Positions 1 through 6,800 of a DNA stretch of 51,902 bases are shown here, piece after piece. This DNA is from a virus, in IMG/VR virus record IMGVR_UViG_3300046692_000176, positions 1 to 51,902 of that record; one strand, 5' to 3'. The notes below the pieces were generated by a model, which was not told the origin of the DNA, did no database searches, and was given only the letters and a program-made list of their open reading frames with translations. Made by a program: the position numbers and the translations under genes. Positions within the stretch are counted from its first letter, which is position 1, and every line of letters starts with the position of its first letter.

Positions 1-1
1 A

Positions 2-430
2 GGCGTTCGCAGATCGGAAAGCGCCCATCGAGCAGATGCGCCTGAACACGTTATCGAGTCGGAGCGGCATGGTGGTCGAGAGCTGTGGCAGCCGCTGGTT
101 CGCCACGACGACGTGATGCGTAATCAACTGTTGTCCAGGGCTGGATTCGAGCCACTGCCGCACCGGTCCAACGAGTGCTATCCGTGCATCAATGCAAACA
201 TTGACGAACTTCGGGTGCTGACCGAGGACCGCATACAGATCATCGACATCACCGAGCAGGAGCTTGGATTCACCCAGAAAGGTAAAGCACGGGTGATGTT
301 CAGACCTGGGCGCAGAAAGAATGCTGTCGGTATCCGCGCGGTTCTTAAGTGGGCCGAGGCGCCCAGGGCGCGAGACCAAATGCAGTTATTCCCAATCAAC
401 AAATGTGATTCCGGCTATTGCGGGGGCTGA
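2..430 (+). CDS. PAPS-reductase-like protein, 5'-truncated by the window edge
   Basis: The frame is open from the first bases, so the start codon and the N-terminal nucleotide-binding loop lie outside the window. The visible part contains LWQPLV, then a Cys-containing R..C.PCI....DEL segment (ECYPCINANIDELR), a basic middle part, and a C-terminal CDSGYCGG. This order matches phage and bacterial phosphoadenosine-phosphosulfate reductase / adenine-nucleotide alpha-hydrolase family proteins, which activate or reduce sulfur nucleotides. In phages their substrate is usually unknown; roles in nucleotide or DNA modification have been suggested. It is the first visible gene of the plus-strand early operon, and the stop is followed by two palindromes before the next gene. 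Family assignment is good; the actual reaction is not known. Confidence 0.72.
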   Translation, partial: GVRRSESAHRADAPEHVIESERHGGRELWQPLVRHDDVMRNQLLSRAGFEPLPHRSNECYPCINANIDELRVLTEDRIQIIDITEQELGFTQKGKARVMFRPGRRKNAVGIRAVLKWAEAPRARDQMQLFPINKCDSGYCGG

Positions 431-456
431 CCCCGATCCGCCTGACCAACCCCAAC

Positions 457-502
457 GTAACCTCCAGAGGTTACATCTCCAAAAGTAACCTCAATGGGTT
501 AC
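457..502. promoter_or_regulatory. Two tandem palindromes GTAACC...GGTTAC
   Basis: Two 18-bp inverted repeats sit 28 bp apart: 457-474 (arms GTAACCTC and GAGGTTAC around CA) and 485-502 (arms GTAACC and GGTTAC). They fill the gap between the PAPS-reductase-like gene and the cupin-like gene, ending just before that gene's ribosome-binding site. The helical-turn-like spacing suggests a dimer-binding operator pair; a pair of RNA hairpins affecting translation is the alternative. No T-run follows, so a terminator is unlikely. Confidence 0.45.
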
Positions 503-514
503 AGGGACACTCAA

Positions 515-1042
515 ATGAAAGATCTGATCTGGCGCCTGCTTGCCAAGCTGCTGGCGCGCCCTTCGGTTGCCGACTGGTTGATTGCCCGCACCCAGCGCAC
601 GCCTTACCAGCACATCATGTCCGCCGACGGCACCGAGATGTACATGGGCCGCTGGTGGCTGTTCAACCCGTACGACCGCGTGACTCACAAAGGGAAGCTG
701 GTGTGGTTCCCGTGGTCGATTCGGATTCACCACATCAAGCGGCCGGACGCTGATCGCGATCTTCATGATCACCCATGGAACGCCCGTACCGTGATATTGC
801 GGGGCTTCTACAAAGAAGAGCGCCGAAGGTTCTGGGTGGTTGGCGGATATACCGACATCCCGGTATGGCGAGAACCTGGTGACACAGCCGAGTTGCAACA
901 TGGCGAATTCCACCGCATCGACGAGGTGTCGCCGAATGGAGTGTGGACTCTATTCATCACCAGCCGCTGGAAAGTTGACTGGGGCTTCATGGTGAACGGC
1001 AAGAAGGTTGATTGGCGCATCTACACAGGTGAGAAGCCATGA
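515..1042 (+). CDS. Cupin-like phage protein
   Basis: This 175-residue protein has a HDHPW motif in the middle (residues near 85-90) and later GEFHRID, the spaced histidines expected of a small cupin/double-stranded beta-helix metal site. The start at 515 is chosen because AGGGAC precedes it at a suitable distance; an ATG at 494 in frame lies inside the second palindrome and has no ribosome-binding site. Its stop overlaps the next start (ATGA). The substrate is not known. Similar proteins occur in Pseudomonas phages without assigned function, so the cupin call rests on the histidine pattern alone. Confidence 0.65.
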   Translation: MKDLIWRLLAKLLARPSVADWLIARTQRTPYQHIMSADGTEMYMGRWWLFNPYDRVTHKGKLVWFPWSIRIHHIKRPDADRDLHDHPWNARTVILRGFYKEERRRFWVVGGYTDIPVWREPGDTAELQHGEFHRIDEVSPNGVWTLFITSRWKVDWGFMVNGKKVDWRIYTGEKP

Positions 1043-1359
1043 CCGTCTATGTCGACAACGAACAGATCCCCTACCGGCGCATGAAGATGTGCCACATGCT
1101 CGCCGACACCGAGGAAGAGCTGCACGCCATGGCCGACAAGATCGGCATAGCGCGGCGCTGGCATCAGTTCCCCGGCTCGGTGAAGAGCCACTATGACATC
1201 TGCCTGACCAAGCGCGATCGCGCCGTACAGCTGGGCGCCAAGGAAATCGACCGACACGAACTGGTCGCGCTGATCAAGTCTCGCCGCGAGGCAATCATCC
1301 AAGCCGCCAACGCCGCCGACCAGGGCGAAGTGGGCACGTATCCGCAGGAGGCGTTATGA
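1039..1359 (+). CDS. DUF4031-type phage protein
   Basis: The 106-residue protein begins MTVYVDNEQIPYRRMKMCHM and contains ELHAMADKIG and ARRWHQFP, the pattern of DUF4031, a small family of unknown function found in many phages. It overlaps the previous stop by four bases and overlaps the following gene start by four bases, so it is translationally coupled inside the operon. No catalytic role is known for the family. Confidence 0.8.
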   Translation: MTVYVDNEQIPYRRMKMCHMLADTEEELHAMADKIGIARRWHQFPGSVKSHYDICLTKRDRAVQLGAKEIDRHELVALIKSRREAIIQAANAADQGEVGTYPQEAL

Positions 1360-2261
1360 GTCAGGAATGCCAACAACCACAAGCACATCCAGCGCGTTGC
1401 GGGTGCGAACAGAAAACGCAGTACCCCGACCGTCTTTGTCACATCGACTACACCGCGCACCCCCATCAATGCGGTTGCCTAAAAGGTGACGCCGAAGCCC
1501 AGCGTCGGTTTGACGAACACCAGCGCAACAGCACTCAGCCGCCTGCTGGCGCGGAGGTGGATTTCAAGTCAGATGCAAATGCCCTGGAAATCTTCCCTAA
1601 ACTGATGGCGCACAAGCTGGCGCAGAAATCAAAGGAAGGTCGCAGCGGTTGGCAAACGTGTAGCCAGCATGATCTAACTCGAATGCTGCGCGAACATGTT
1701 GAAAAGGGCGACCCGGTAGACGTTGCAAACTTCTGCATGATGCTTTCAGCCAATGGCTTCAGAATTGGTCGTTCGACCGATGCGGACGCCTCCGCTTTAG
1801 ACTGTGCAAGCAAGATCGTAGAGATTATTAACGGCAGGAATGCAGGCTCCTCGCAGATCAAGGCAAGGATTCAGTGCGTGGTTATTGATGCTATCGGCGC
1901 CCACGTCACCCGCCTGCAGGCCGAGAACGCCGCACTCCAGCAGCGCTTGAACGTGGCGGATCAGCGGGTTGATGAGCTCGAGGATGCGGCAACGGTCGCG
2001 TCGATGCGCATCCGCGAACTTGATCTGACATTCGGACGCTACCTGCTCGGCATGAAGTCTGCTGTGATCGCGGACGAGTCAGGTGGCAATGGTATGGAAT
2101 GGATCTTCAACGGTCTGGCTGGGCCGGGCGAGTTACCCCCTGAAGACGAGATCGATGCTCAAGCGTACTTCGACCGTGAGGTAGAGGCGATTGATGCCGG
2201 GCTTGCCGAGGTTTTTGCATTCCATGACGCGCGCCGCAAGGCAAGGCAGGTAAAACAATGA
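1356..2261 (+). CDS. Ea22-like hypothetical protein with coiled coil
   Basis: The 301-residue protein has a Cys/His-rich N-terminus (HPARCGCEQ and HPHQCGCLKG, a possible pair of metal ligands). The middle part carries FPKLMAHKLAQKSKEGRSGW and FCMMLSANG. A coiled coil rich in Leu, Gln and Glu follows at about residues 185-215 (LQAENAALQQRLNVADQRVD). Mosaic proteins with such coiled coils in lambdoid early operons are usually called Ea22-like; their role is unknown. It is coupled on both sides by ATGA overlaps. I do not recognise a defined enzyme domain. Confidence 0.7.
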   Translation: MSQECQQPQAHPARCGCEQKTQYPDRLCHIDYTAHPHQCGCLKGDAEAQRRFDEHQRNSTQPPAGAEVDFKSDANALEIFPKLMAHKLAQKSKEGRSGWQTCSQHDLTRMLREHVEKGDPVDVANFCMMLSANGFRIGRSTDADASALDCASKIVEIINGRNAGSSQIKARIQCVVIDAIGAHVTRLQAENAALQQRLNVADQRVDELEDAATVASMRIRELDLTFGRYLLGMKSAVIADESGGNGMEWIFNGLAGPGELPPEDEIDAQAYFDREVEAIDAGLAEVFAFHDARRKARQVKQ

Positions 2262-2635
2262 CCCGCGAAACCAGACTTCTACCCTGCCCGTTTTGCGGTG
2301 GGGAGCCGCTGCTGAAGCAGTACCGGGCTGACGGGCTTGAGATTAAGTGCGAATCCTGCCACTCAGGCAGGCAGCAACGATGGCTCCACAAGGGACGCGA
2401 TTGGCTGGCAGCGAGAATGATCGAGAAATGGAACACTCGCGCCGCCCCGCCCGAGGATGTCCGGGCAGTACTGCCGACACAATCAAGACTTCTTGCTAAC
2501 CACACCGCTCTTCCGCACCCACCGCGCCACTGGGGCTTCCTTCAGCCAGAGCGCGAGGTCCCCGGCTACACGCTCGAGCAGATGAAGGAATACGGCGCTG
2601 TGTGCGCTGCTGAAGCCTTCCGCCAGAACAAGTAA
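2258..2635 (+). CDS. Lar-like restriction alleviation zinc protein
   Basis: The 125-residue protein opens with LLPCPFCGGEPLLKQY and then KCESCHSG, a CxxC...CxxC zinc ribbon, followed by ARMIEKWNTRA. This is the signature of the Lar family, whose Rac-prophage member modulates type I restriction-modification. In most phages the family is assigned on the CPFCGG motif and W-N-R tail only, and anti-restriction activity is unproven. The C-terminal half (after about residue 60) is extra to the minimal Lar domain and is not recognised. It overlaps the previous gene by four bases. Confidence 0.72.
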   Translation: MTRETRLLPCPFCGGEPLLKQYRADGLEIKCESCHSGRQQRWLHKGRDWLAARMIEKWNTRAAPPEDVRAVLPTQSRLLANHTALPHPPRHWGFLQPEREVPGYTLEQMKEYGAVCAAEAFRQNK

Positions 2636-2703
2636 CCCCGCCGCCCGTCGGCCCCACCCTATCCCTATTGCCTGCTGCGTATGCGGCGAGGAGTCGTGCG
2701 CTC

Positions 2704-3126
2704 ATGGAAAACACAAAGCTTGGCCCGGACCATTTCAGGTATACGGACTCAATCGGACCTGACGGCGTCACCATCGAGTGTTGTCGCTACATCGTAATCG
2801 GCGAAACGGAGCACTGCTACTACGTGGTGAGGGACTTCCAGCACCGAATGCCGATGATTTACGGCGAAAACGGCTTCAAGAAATATCGAAAACGCATTCT
2901 GAAAGATTCGTCACGGCGTTTTTGCTATCCAGAACTGAAGGATGCAATGAACTCATACCGGGTTCGCAAATTGCGTCAGGCCCAACACGCCGAGCTTGCC
3001 TTGGAGCGTGCAAAGACCGGGAGAGCTCAGGCCGAAGCATTGATCGCTGCTCAGTCATTCTCTACCGGCGAAGTCGTATGCGAAGGCGGTGACTACATCA
3101 AGGAATTGGCGTGGGGGGATTGCTGA
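2704..3126 (+). CDS. Hypothetical phage protein
   Basis: The start at 2704 follows GAGGAG ten bases upstream; an in-frame upstream ATG at 2668 lacks a ribosome-binding site. The 140-residue protein has an N-terminal half rich in aromatic residues (HCYYVVRDFQHRMP) and a basic segment with SYRVRKLRQAQHAELALERA, probably a helix. No family is recognised. Its stop overlaps the start of the next small gene (TGATG). Confidence 0.6.
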   Translation: MENTKLGPDHFRYTDSIGPDGVTIECCRYIVIGETEHCYYVVRDFQHRMPMIYGENGFKKYRKRILKDSSRRFCYPELKDAMNSYRVRKLRQAQHAELALERAKTGRAQAEALIAAQSFSTGEVVCEGGDYIKELAWGDC

Positions 3127-3281
3127 TGACCAGCCGCGACCAATTCGAACAGGCCTACGCCGAGGACCACAACTGCGCGCTGGAGTGGTGCCAATCCCAG
3201 CGCCTGAGCAATGGCAGCTATCTGGATCGTTACATGGCCAGAGCCTGGCACTGGTGGCAGCGCGGCAAGGAGGCGGCATGA
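3126..3281 (+). CDS. Small conserved phage protein, 51 residues
   Basis: This short gene fills the gap between its neighbours, with overlaps at both ends (TGATG at 3126; ATGA at 3278). The product starts MTSRDQFEQAYAE and ends YMARAWHWWQRGKEAA. Short proteins with this N-terminal TSRDQFE and C-terminal W-rich helix are common in Pseudomonas phage early operons and have no known function. The tight coupling on both sides is the main support for its being real. Confidence 0.72.
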   Translation: MTSRDQFEQAYAEDHNCALEWCQSQRLSNGSYLDRYMARAWHWWQRGKEAA

Positions 3282-3601
3282 ATAAAGCAGAACTTGCGGC
3301 GCTTGGCCCGAAGATTGCCATCGCCATAGAAGCGGGGAAAGCAGCGGCGGCCGCATGCGCAAACGACGGCGGCAGTGCGAACCTTGATCGAGTGGTGATC
3401 CCAATCCCCGGTATGCGCGCAACATCAGTTGATGGCGTTCCGGGCTATGTGCAGAAGGCGCACGGCTATCACCGGCAAGGCATTCACCTCGACACCCCAT
3501 GGCCAGGCCAAGGCAACCAGCACAGCGCCGGTGTCCAGGCCATGCACAAATCACTCAAGGATCAGGGCGTGGACTGCTACGTCTACTACCAGGTCGACTG
3601 A
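3278..3601 (+). CDS. Hypothetical phage protein
   Basis: The 107-residue protein starts MNKAELAALGPKIAIAIEAG with an Ala-rich helix, then IPIPGMRATSVDGVPGY and a His-rich segment KAHGYHRQGIHLDTPWPGQG. The C-terminus is VDCYVYYQVD. The start is supported by the GGAGG sequence and the ATGA overlap with the preceding gene. No family is recognised. Confidence 0.6.
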   Translation: MNKAELAALGPKIAIAIEAGKAAAAACANDGGSANLDRVVIPIPGMRATSVDGVPGYVQKAHGYHRQGIHLDTPWPGQGNQHSAGVQAMHKSLKDQGVDCYVYYQVD

Positions 3602-3658
3602 CCAACCCCTTCCCCATCTATCCACATGCCTGCCGGTGTACGGCGGGCGGGAGCCATA

Positions 3659-4375
3659 ATGCTCGAAACAATTGAGGTGACGCGTGTGAAACGCTTCGCT
3701 GCGAACACTGCTGGGCGGGACATTGCTGTCGGCGACATCCATGGCCACTTCAGCCGGTTGCAAGCCGCGCTGGATGCCATCGGCTTCGACCCTACCGTAG
3801 ACCGGCTTTTCAGCGTCGGCGATCTGGTCGACCGCGGCCCCGAATGCGAGGACGTGATCAAGTGGCTGAACAAGCCATGGTTCCACCCGGTGCGCGGCAA
3901 CCACGACGACTACGTTGCCCGCTTCGACACCTGCGATATCGGAAACTGGATGCAGAACGGCGGCGTCTGGTTCATCGGCCTGCCGCTGACCGAACAGCAG
4001 AACTATCAGGTGATGTTCGAGGAGCTGCCGATAGCCATTGAGGTCGAGACCGCCGGCGGCATCGTGGGGATCGTGCACGCGGACTGCGTATTCGATACCT
4101 GGGCGCAGATGAAAGACGAACTGGAGTCGCCGGAGAGCAACAAACGGCTGCGCCTAACCCAAAACACTTGCATGTGGTCCCGCTCCCGGTACGAACAGCA
4201 TGACTGCCGACCAATCCCAGACGTGCGCGCCGTAGTCGTCGGCCATACGCCAATCGAGCGCCCTGCGGTGCTGGGCAACGTCCATCACATCGACACCGGC
4301 GGATGGCTCAAGGACGGCAGCGGCCATTTCACGCTGCTGGATATCGCCACCCTGCAACCACTCAACCCCGCATAG
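3659..4375 (+). CDS. Phage metallophosphoesterase (lambda phosphatase-like)
   Basis: The 238-residue protein carries the ordered metal-site motifs of the calcineurin-like Ser/Thr phosphatases: GDIHGHF, then GDLVDRGPE, then RGNHDDY, followed by the later histidines HADC and GHTP. It belongs with the lambda NinI-type protein phosphatases, which dephosphorylate Ser/Thr and some Tyr residues; the phage target is unknown. The start at 3659 follows GGCGGGAG; a longer in-frame start at 3626 has no ribosome-binding site. All metal-ligand residues expected for activity appear present. Confidence 0.88.
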   Translation: MLETIEVTRVKRFAANTAGRDIAVGDIHGHFSRLQAALDAIGFDPTVDRLFSVGDLVDRGPECEDVIKWLNKPWFHPVRGNHDDYVARFDTCDIGNWMQNGGVWFIGLPLTEQQNYQVMFEELPIAIEVETAGGIVGIVHADCVFDTWAQMKDELESPESNKRLRLTQNTCMWSRSRYEQHDCRPIPDVRAVVVGHTPIERPAVLGNVHHIDTGGWLKDGSGHFTLLDIATLQPLNPA

Positions 4376-4397
4376 ACCCCGGACGGAGGTAGCCACC

Positions 4398-4814
4398 ATG
4401 GCAAACGCAACAGCGGCGCAGCCGTCCACCATCGCACCCAGGTTCATTCGAGCGCGCGATGTGTACGGCTATTTGGGGATGTGCCGGACCGAGTTCGATA
4501 AGACGGTAAGGCCGCACGTCCGTGAATTTCCCATCGGAAAACAAGGGATCGCGTTCGACCGGCATGAGATTGACGAGTGGGCCGACGCCTACATTCAGGC
4601 CATGGCGATTGAAAAGGCATCCAATCAAGACAACAATCAACCCCGCAGCGAACGTCAGACCGGGGCCAAAGGAGCAGCTACATGGCCCAAAAAGCAATCA
4701 CCGGGCTCCAGAAAATGCCGAACGGCATCTGGAAGATTGACAAAAAATACCGAGGAGAACGAATTCAGGAAAGTACTGGAACTAGTGACCGGGCGGAAGC
4801 CGAGCAGTACCTGA
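4398..4814 (+). CDS. Excisionase/AlpA-like DNA-binding protein
   Basis: The 138-residue protein has a small winged-helix type domain at about residues 15-66 (FIRARDVYGYLGM then FPIGKQGIAFDRHEIDEWAD), the pattern of AlpA/MerR-like excisionases that select DNA at the att site and often regulate int. It lies immediately before the integrase, and its last 133 bases overlap the integrase gene in another frame. The basic C-terminal tail (residues 80-138) is therefore encoded by the same DNA as the integrase N-terminus. The excisionase role is inferred from position and fold type. Confidence 0.65.
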   Translation: MANATAAQPSTIAPRFIRARDVYGYLGMCRTEFDKTVRPHVREFPIGKQGIAFDRHEIDEWADAYIQAMAIEKASNQDNNQPRSERQTGAKGAATWPKKQSPGSRKCRTASGRLTKNTEENEFRKVLELVTGRKPSST

Positions 4815-5866
4815 TTCACATGCTGGAGAAGTTGCGCCAGCGCAAGGTGTACGGCGTGCGCCAGGTCCGGACGTGGCGGGAGGCGTCGATTCGCTTCCTG
4901 CTCGAGGTGAAGAATCAGGCATCAATCCATATTTCAGCTACTTACATGGAACAGCTCGACCCGTTTATCGGACACCTGCCGATCACCCATATAGATGACG
5001 ACTCACTGGCTCCCTACATCCAGTCCAAGCTTCAGCCGGAAAAGGGAAAGCCTGTGACAAACCGAACCGTGAATATCGCGCTGCAACGCGTCATCAGGGT
5101 TCTAAATCTTTGCGCGAGGAAGTGGCGTGACGAGGAGCGGCGCCCATGGCTGGACGTGGTGCCGATGATTTCACTGTTGGATGAAAAGACGAACTCACGA
5201 AAGCCCTACCCTTTGTCCTGGGATGAGCAATCGATTCTGTTCGCTGAATTGCCAGCTCATCTGCAGACGATGGCCATGTTCAAGGTGAACACGGGTTGTC
5301 GCGAGCAAGAGGTGTGCAAATTGCAGTGGGATTGGGAGATTCCGGTACCGGAGCTGAAGACCAGCGTCTTTCTAATCCCTGCCGGATTTGGCGGCCGAAG
5401 CGCGAAGGCCGGCGTGAAAAACCGGGATGAGCGCTTGGTGATTTTGAATGACGTCGCCAAATCGGTTATCGAGCAGCAGCGCGGCAAGCATCCGCTGTAC
5501 GTGTTTCCGTTTGGCAAGCCAGATAGTGAAGGGAATGAAACGACCGTTCACCGCATGAATGACTCGGCCTGGAAGAAGGCGCGAGTCAGGGCGGCGACGA
5601 AGTGGGGAGAGAAGTTCCTGCGCAAGGCCCACGATGGGTATTTGCGCATCCGCGTTCACGACTTGAAGCACACCTTTGGCAGAAGGCTACGTGCAGCAGG
5701 CGTGAGCGAGGAAGATCGAAAAGCTTTACTGGGCCACAAGAACGGAAGCATCACCAGCCACTATTCAGCAGCAGAGCTGGATCAGTTGATTGCAGCGGCA
5801 AATAAGGTATCAGTAACCGACTCGCGCGCACCAGCGCTGACGATTTTGAAGAGGAGGAATGCATGA
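4682..5866 (+). CDS. int: Tyrosine-recombinase integrase
   Basis: The 394-residue enzyme catalyses attP x attB recombination. The start follows AAAGGAG seven bases upstream. Catalytic-domain motifs in order are TGCREQE (R207), HDLKHTFGRR (H326), LLGHKNGSITSHYS (H352 and nucleophile Y361). The usual HxxR box reads H-D-L-K here, so Lys329 stands where the second catalytic Arg is usual; from memory this variant is common in Pseudomonas phage integrases. The N-terminal part (about 1-75) is an AP2-like arm-binding domain, followed by a SAM-like core-binding domain. It lies 80 bp from the att core, as expected. Confidence 0.95.
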   Translation: MAQKAITGLQKMPNGIWKIDKKYRGERIQESTGTSDRAEAEQYLIHMLEKLRQRKVYGVRQVRTWREASIRFLLEVKNQASIHISATYMEQLDPFIGHLPITHIDDDSLAPYIQSKLQPEKGKPVTNRTVNIALQRVIRVLNLCARKWRDEERRPWLDVVPMISLLDEKTNSRKPYPLSWDEQSILFAELPAHLQTMAMFKVNTGCREQEVCKLQWDWEIPVPELKTSVFLIPAGFGGRSAKAGVKNRDERLVILNDVAKSVIEQQRGKHPLYVFPFGKPDSEGNETTVHRMNDSAWKKARVRAATKWGEKFLRKAHDGYLRIRVHDLKHTFGRRLRAAGVSEEDRKALLGHKNGSITSHYSAAELDQLIAAANKVSVTDSRAPALTILKRRNA

Positions 5867-5880
5867 TGCAAAAAGGCAGG

Positions 5881-5899
5881 GTCACTCGAAAAGTCACTG
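5881..5899 (+). repeat. Integrase arm-type site, left of att core
   Basis: GTCACTCGAAAAGTCACTG contains two direct GTCACT hexamers 12 bp apart. A nearly identical copy (18 of 19 bases) lies on the other side of the att core at 6089-6107 in the same orientation. Flanking, repeated, non-palindromic sites of this kind are typical of the arm sites bound by the N-terminal domain of tyrosine integrases. Confidence 0.7.
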
Positions 5900-5948
5900 A
5901 CCCAGAAACAACAAAGCCACCAGAAGGCGGCTAAGTCATTGAATTATA

Positions 5949-5998
5949 TGGTCGGGACGGAGTGATTCGAACACTCGACCCCTAGCACCCCATGCAAG
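5949..5998 (-). other. Attachment core (attP): 3' part of a tRNA-Pro(GGG) gene
   Basis: Read on the minus strand, the segment is CTTGC-ATGGGGT-GC(T)AG, then GGGGTC, a perfect T-arm (GAGTG TTCGAAT CACTC), the acceptor strand CGTCCCG and ACCA. The 7-base anticodon loop gives anticodon GGG (Pro). The D-arm half of the tRNA is absent, so this is not a tRNA gene but an att core that restores the tRNA on integration. One anticodon-stem base (T instead of the A needed to pair) differs from a functional stem. It lies next to int and between two arm-type repeats, and phage genes continue beyond both. Host-target identity is from memory of the Pseudomonas tRNA. Confidence 0.82.
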
Positions 5999-6088
5999 CG
6001 GACTGGCCTACAGCCCGCATAACATAAGGCTCTCTGGCTTGGCGCTCGCTGCAACGATGCCTAACCGCGTTTTACCGTAATTCACTAT

Positions 6089-6107
6089 GTCACTCGGAAA
6101 GTCACTG
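6089..6107 (+). repeat. Integrase arm-type site, right of att core
   Basis: GTCACTCGGAAAGTCACTG is a direct repeat of the site at 5881-5899 with one base difference. A related half-site, TTCACT, precedes it at 6081. Having an arm site on both sides of the core is what distinguishes attP from attL or attR. Confidence 0.7.
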
Positions 6108-6144
6108 TGGATTTTAAGCCATGTCCCCGGCGTCCTGCCGACGT

Positions 6145-6474
6145 TCACCCTCTCCCTCTTATTATTTGAATGCCATCCTCCGGGCACGTACCGCCATCGA
6201 AAAGACCGATGAGTTCGGCCTCCTCCCATTCGAGCAATCCCCAGAGCCTGGCCGCGTCCGAAAGATCGAGCATTTCGTTCAACTCTTCAGCGCTGACCTG
6301 GTTCCGGCGGCGCGCGAGCATGGACAGGTCGACCAGCTTGCGCCGATGGGCCTCCGGATCGGTGACCAGATCGTCGCGAGCCTTAATAGCCACCCGCCAA
6401 TCCGCCAGAGGGTTCTCAACCAAAACGGCACCACCAGGACTGAAAATAGAAAGCCCCGTCGACTTCCTCAACAC
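6145..6474 (-). CDS. Hypothetical protein, second gene of the LexA-box pair
   Basis: The frame encodes up to 109 residues ending GTCPEDGIQIIRGRG, with acidic central part (EELNEMLDLSDAARLWGLLEWEEAELIGLFDGG). The start is uncertain: the longest form begins at GTG 6474 inside the upstream gene; the part from VENPLADWRVAIKARDDLV (near 6417) is more typical of a protein and would start close to the upstream stop. It is probably translated from the same message as the gene at 6416-6709. The function is unknown. Being next to the att core, it would be the last gene before the prophage border. Confidence 0.6.
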   Translation of the reverse strand: MLRKSTGLSIFSPGGAVLVENPLADWRVAIKARDDLVTDPEAHRRKLVDLSMLARRRNQVSAEELNEMLDLSDAARLWGLLEWEEAELIGLFDGGTCPEDGIQIIRGRG

Positions 6475-6709
6475 CCGTGATGTTCAACCCGGTCGTTCCC
6501 AACCCGGTCACCTTCGCGTCGAGCAATCGCGGAAGAATATCGGGGCCAGCCCCTGTCTTCATGATGAACGCCTCGACCGTCACACGGCCAAGGCTGGTGC
6601 TGCCCGATTCGTTCATCTGGACGTCACCCTTGATAGGGGTGGATTCTCTGACCTCTTTCGCAGTCAGCGCCACGCCAAGGCGCCGTCGCGGGGTTACAAG
6701 GAAATGCAT
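6416..6709 (-). CDS. Hypothetical protein under a LexA box
   Basis: The 97-residue protein starts MHFLVTPRRRLGVALTAKE at 6709; upstream in-frame starts lie inside or before the LexA box and are less likely. It contains STPIKGDVQMNESGSTSLGRVTVEAFIMKTGAGPDILPRLL-type segments and a Trp-rich end (FYFQSWWCRFG). No family function is recognised. A CTG-N10-CAG palindrome 17 bp upstream suggests SOS induction. The gene sits between the lysis cassette and attP, a usual place for lysogen-expressed accessory genes. Confidence 0.65.
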   Translation of the reverse strand: MHFLVTPRRRLGVALTAKEVRESTPIKGDVQMNESGSTSLGRVTVEAFIMKTGAGPDILPRLLDAKVTGLGTTGLNITGVEEVDGAFYFQSWWCRFG

Positions 6710-6725
6710 GGCTGCTGCTCGAATA

Positions 6726-6741
6726 CTGTACATGCGTACAG
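6726..6741. promoter_or_regulatory. LexA (SOS) box
   Basis: CTGTACATGCGTACAG is a 16-bp palindrome with six-base arms that fits the CTG-N10-CAG LexA consensus of gammaproteobacteria. It lies 17-32 bp upstream of the minus-strand gene starting at 6709, where LexA would block its promoter. Confidence 0.75.
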
Positions 6742-6800
6742 TTAACGAGACTCGCAGGGGATGGGTCAATACTGTATGGGATGACCGCCGACAGATGACA

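Noticed and set aside
5863-5934. 23-codon frame after int (ATG overlapping the int stop)
   Set aside because: It consists mainly of the arm-type repeat and has no protein-like character; a regulatory site is more likely.
5949-5998. Intact tRNA gene
   Set aside because: Only the anticodon-arm to CCA part is present; the D-arm and 5' acceptor strand are replaced by unrelated sequence, so this is an att core.
5881-6107. Late promoter motif in the GTCACT repeats near att
   Set aside because: They share TCAC but lack the CAGTCACATAG core and the TTG at 16 bp; their symmetry about the att core fits integrase arm sites.
6726-6741. CI-type operator
   Set aside because: It does not contain the TTAGGCA half-site; the CTG-N10-CAG dyad is a LexA box.
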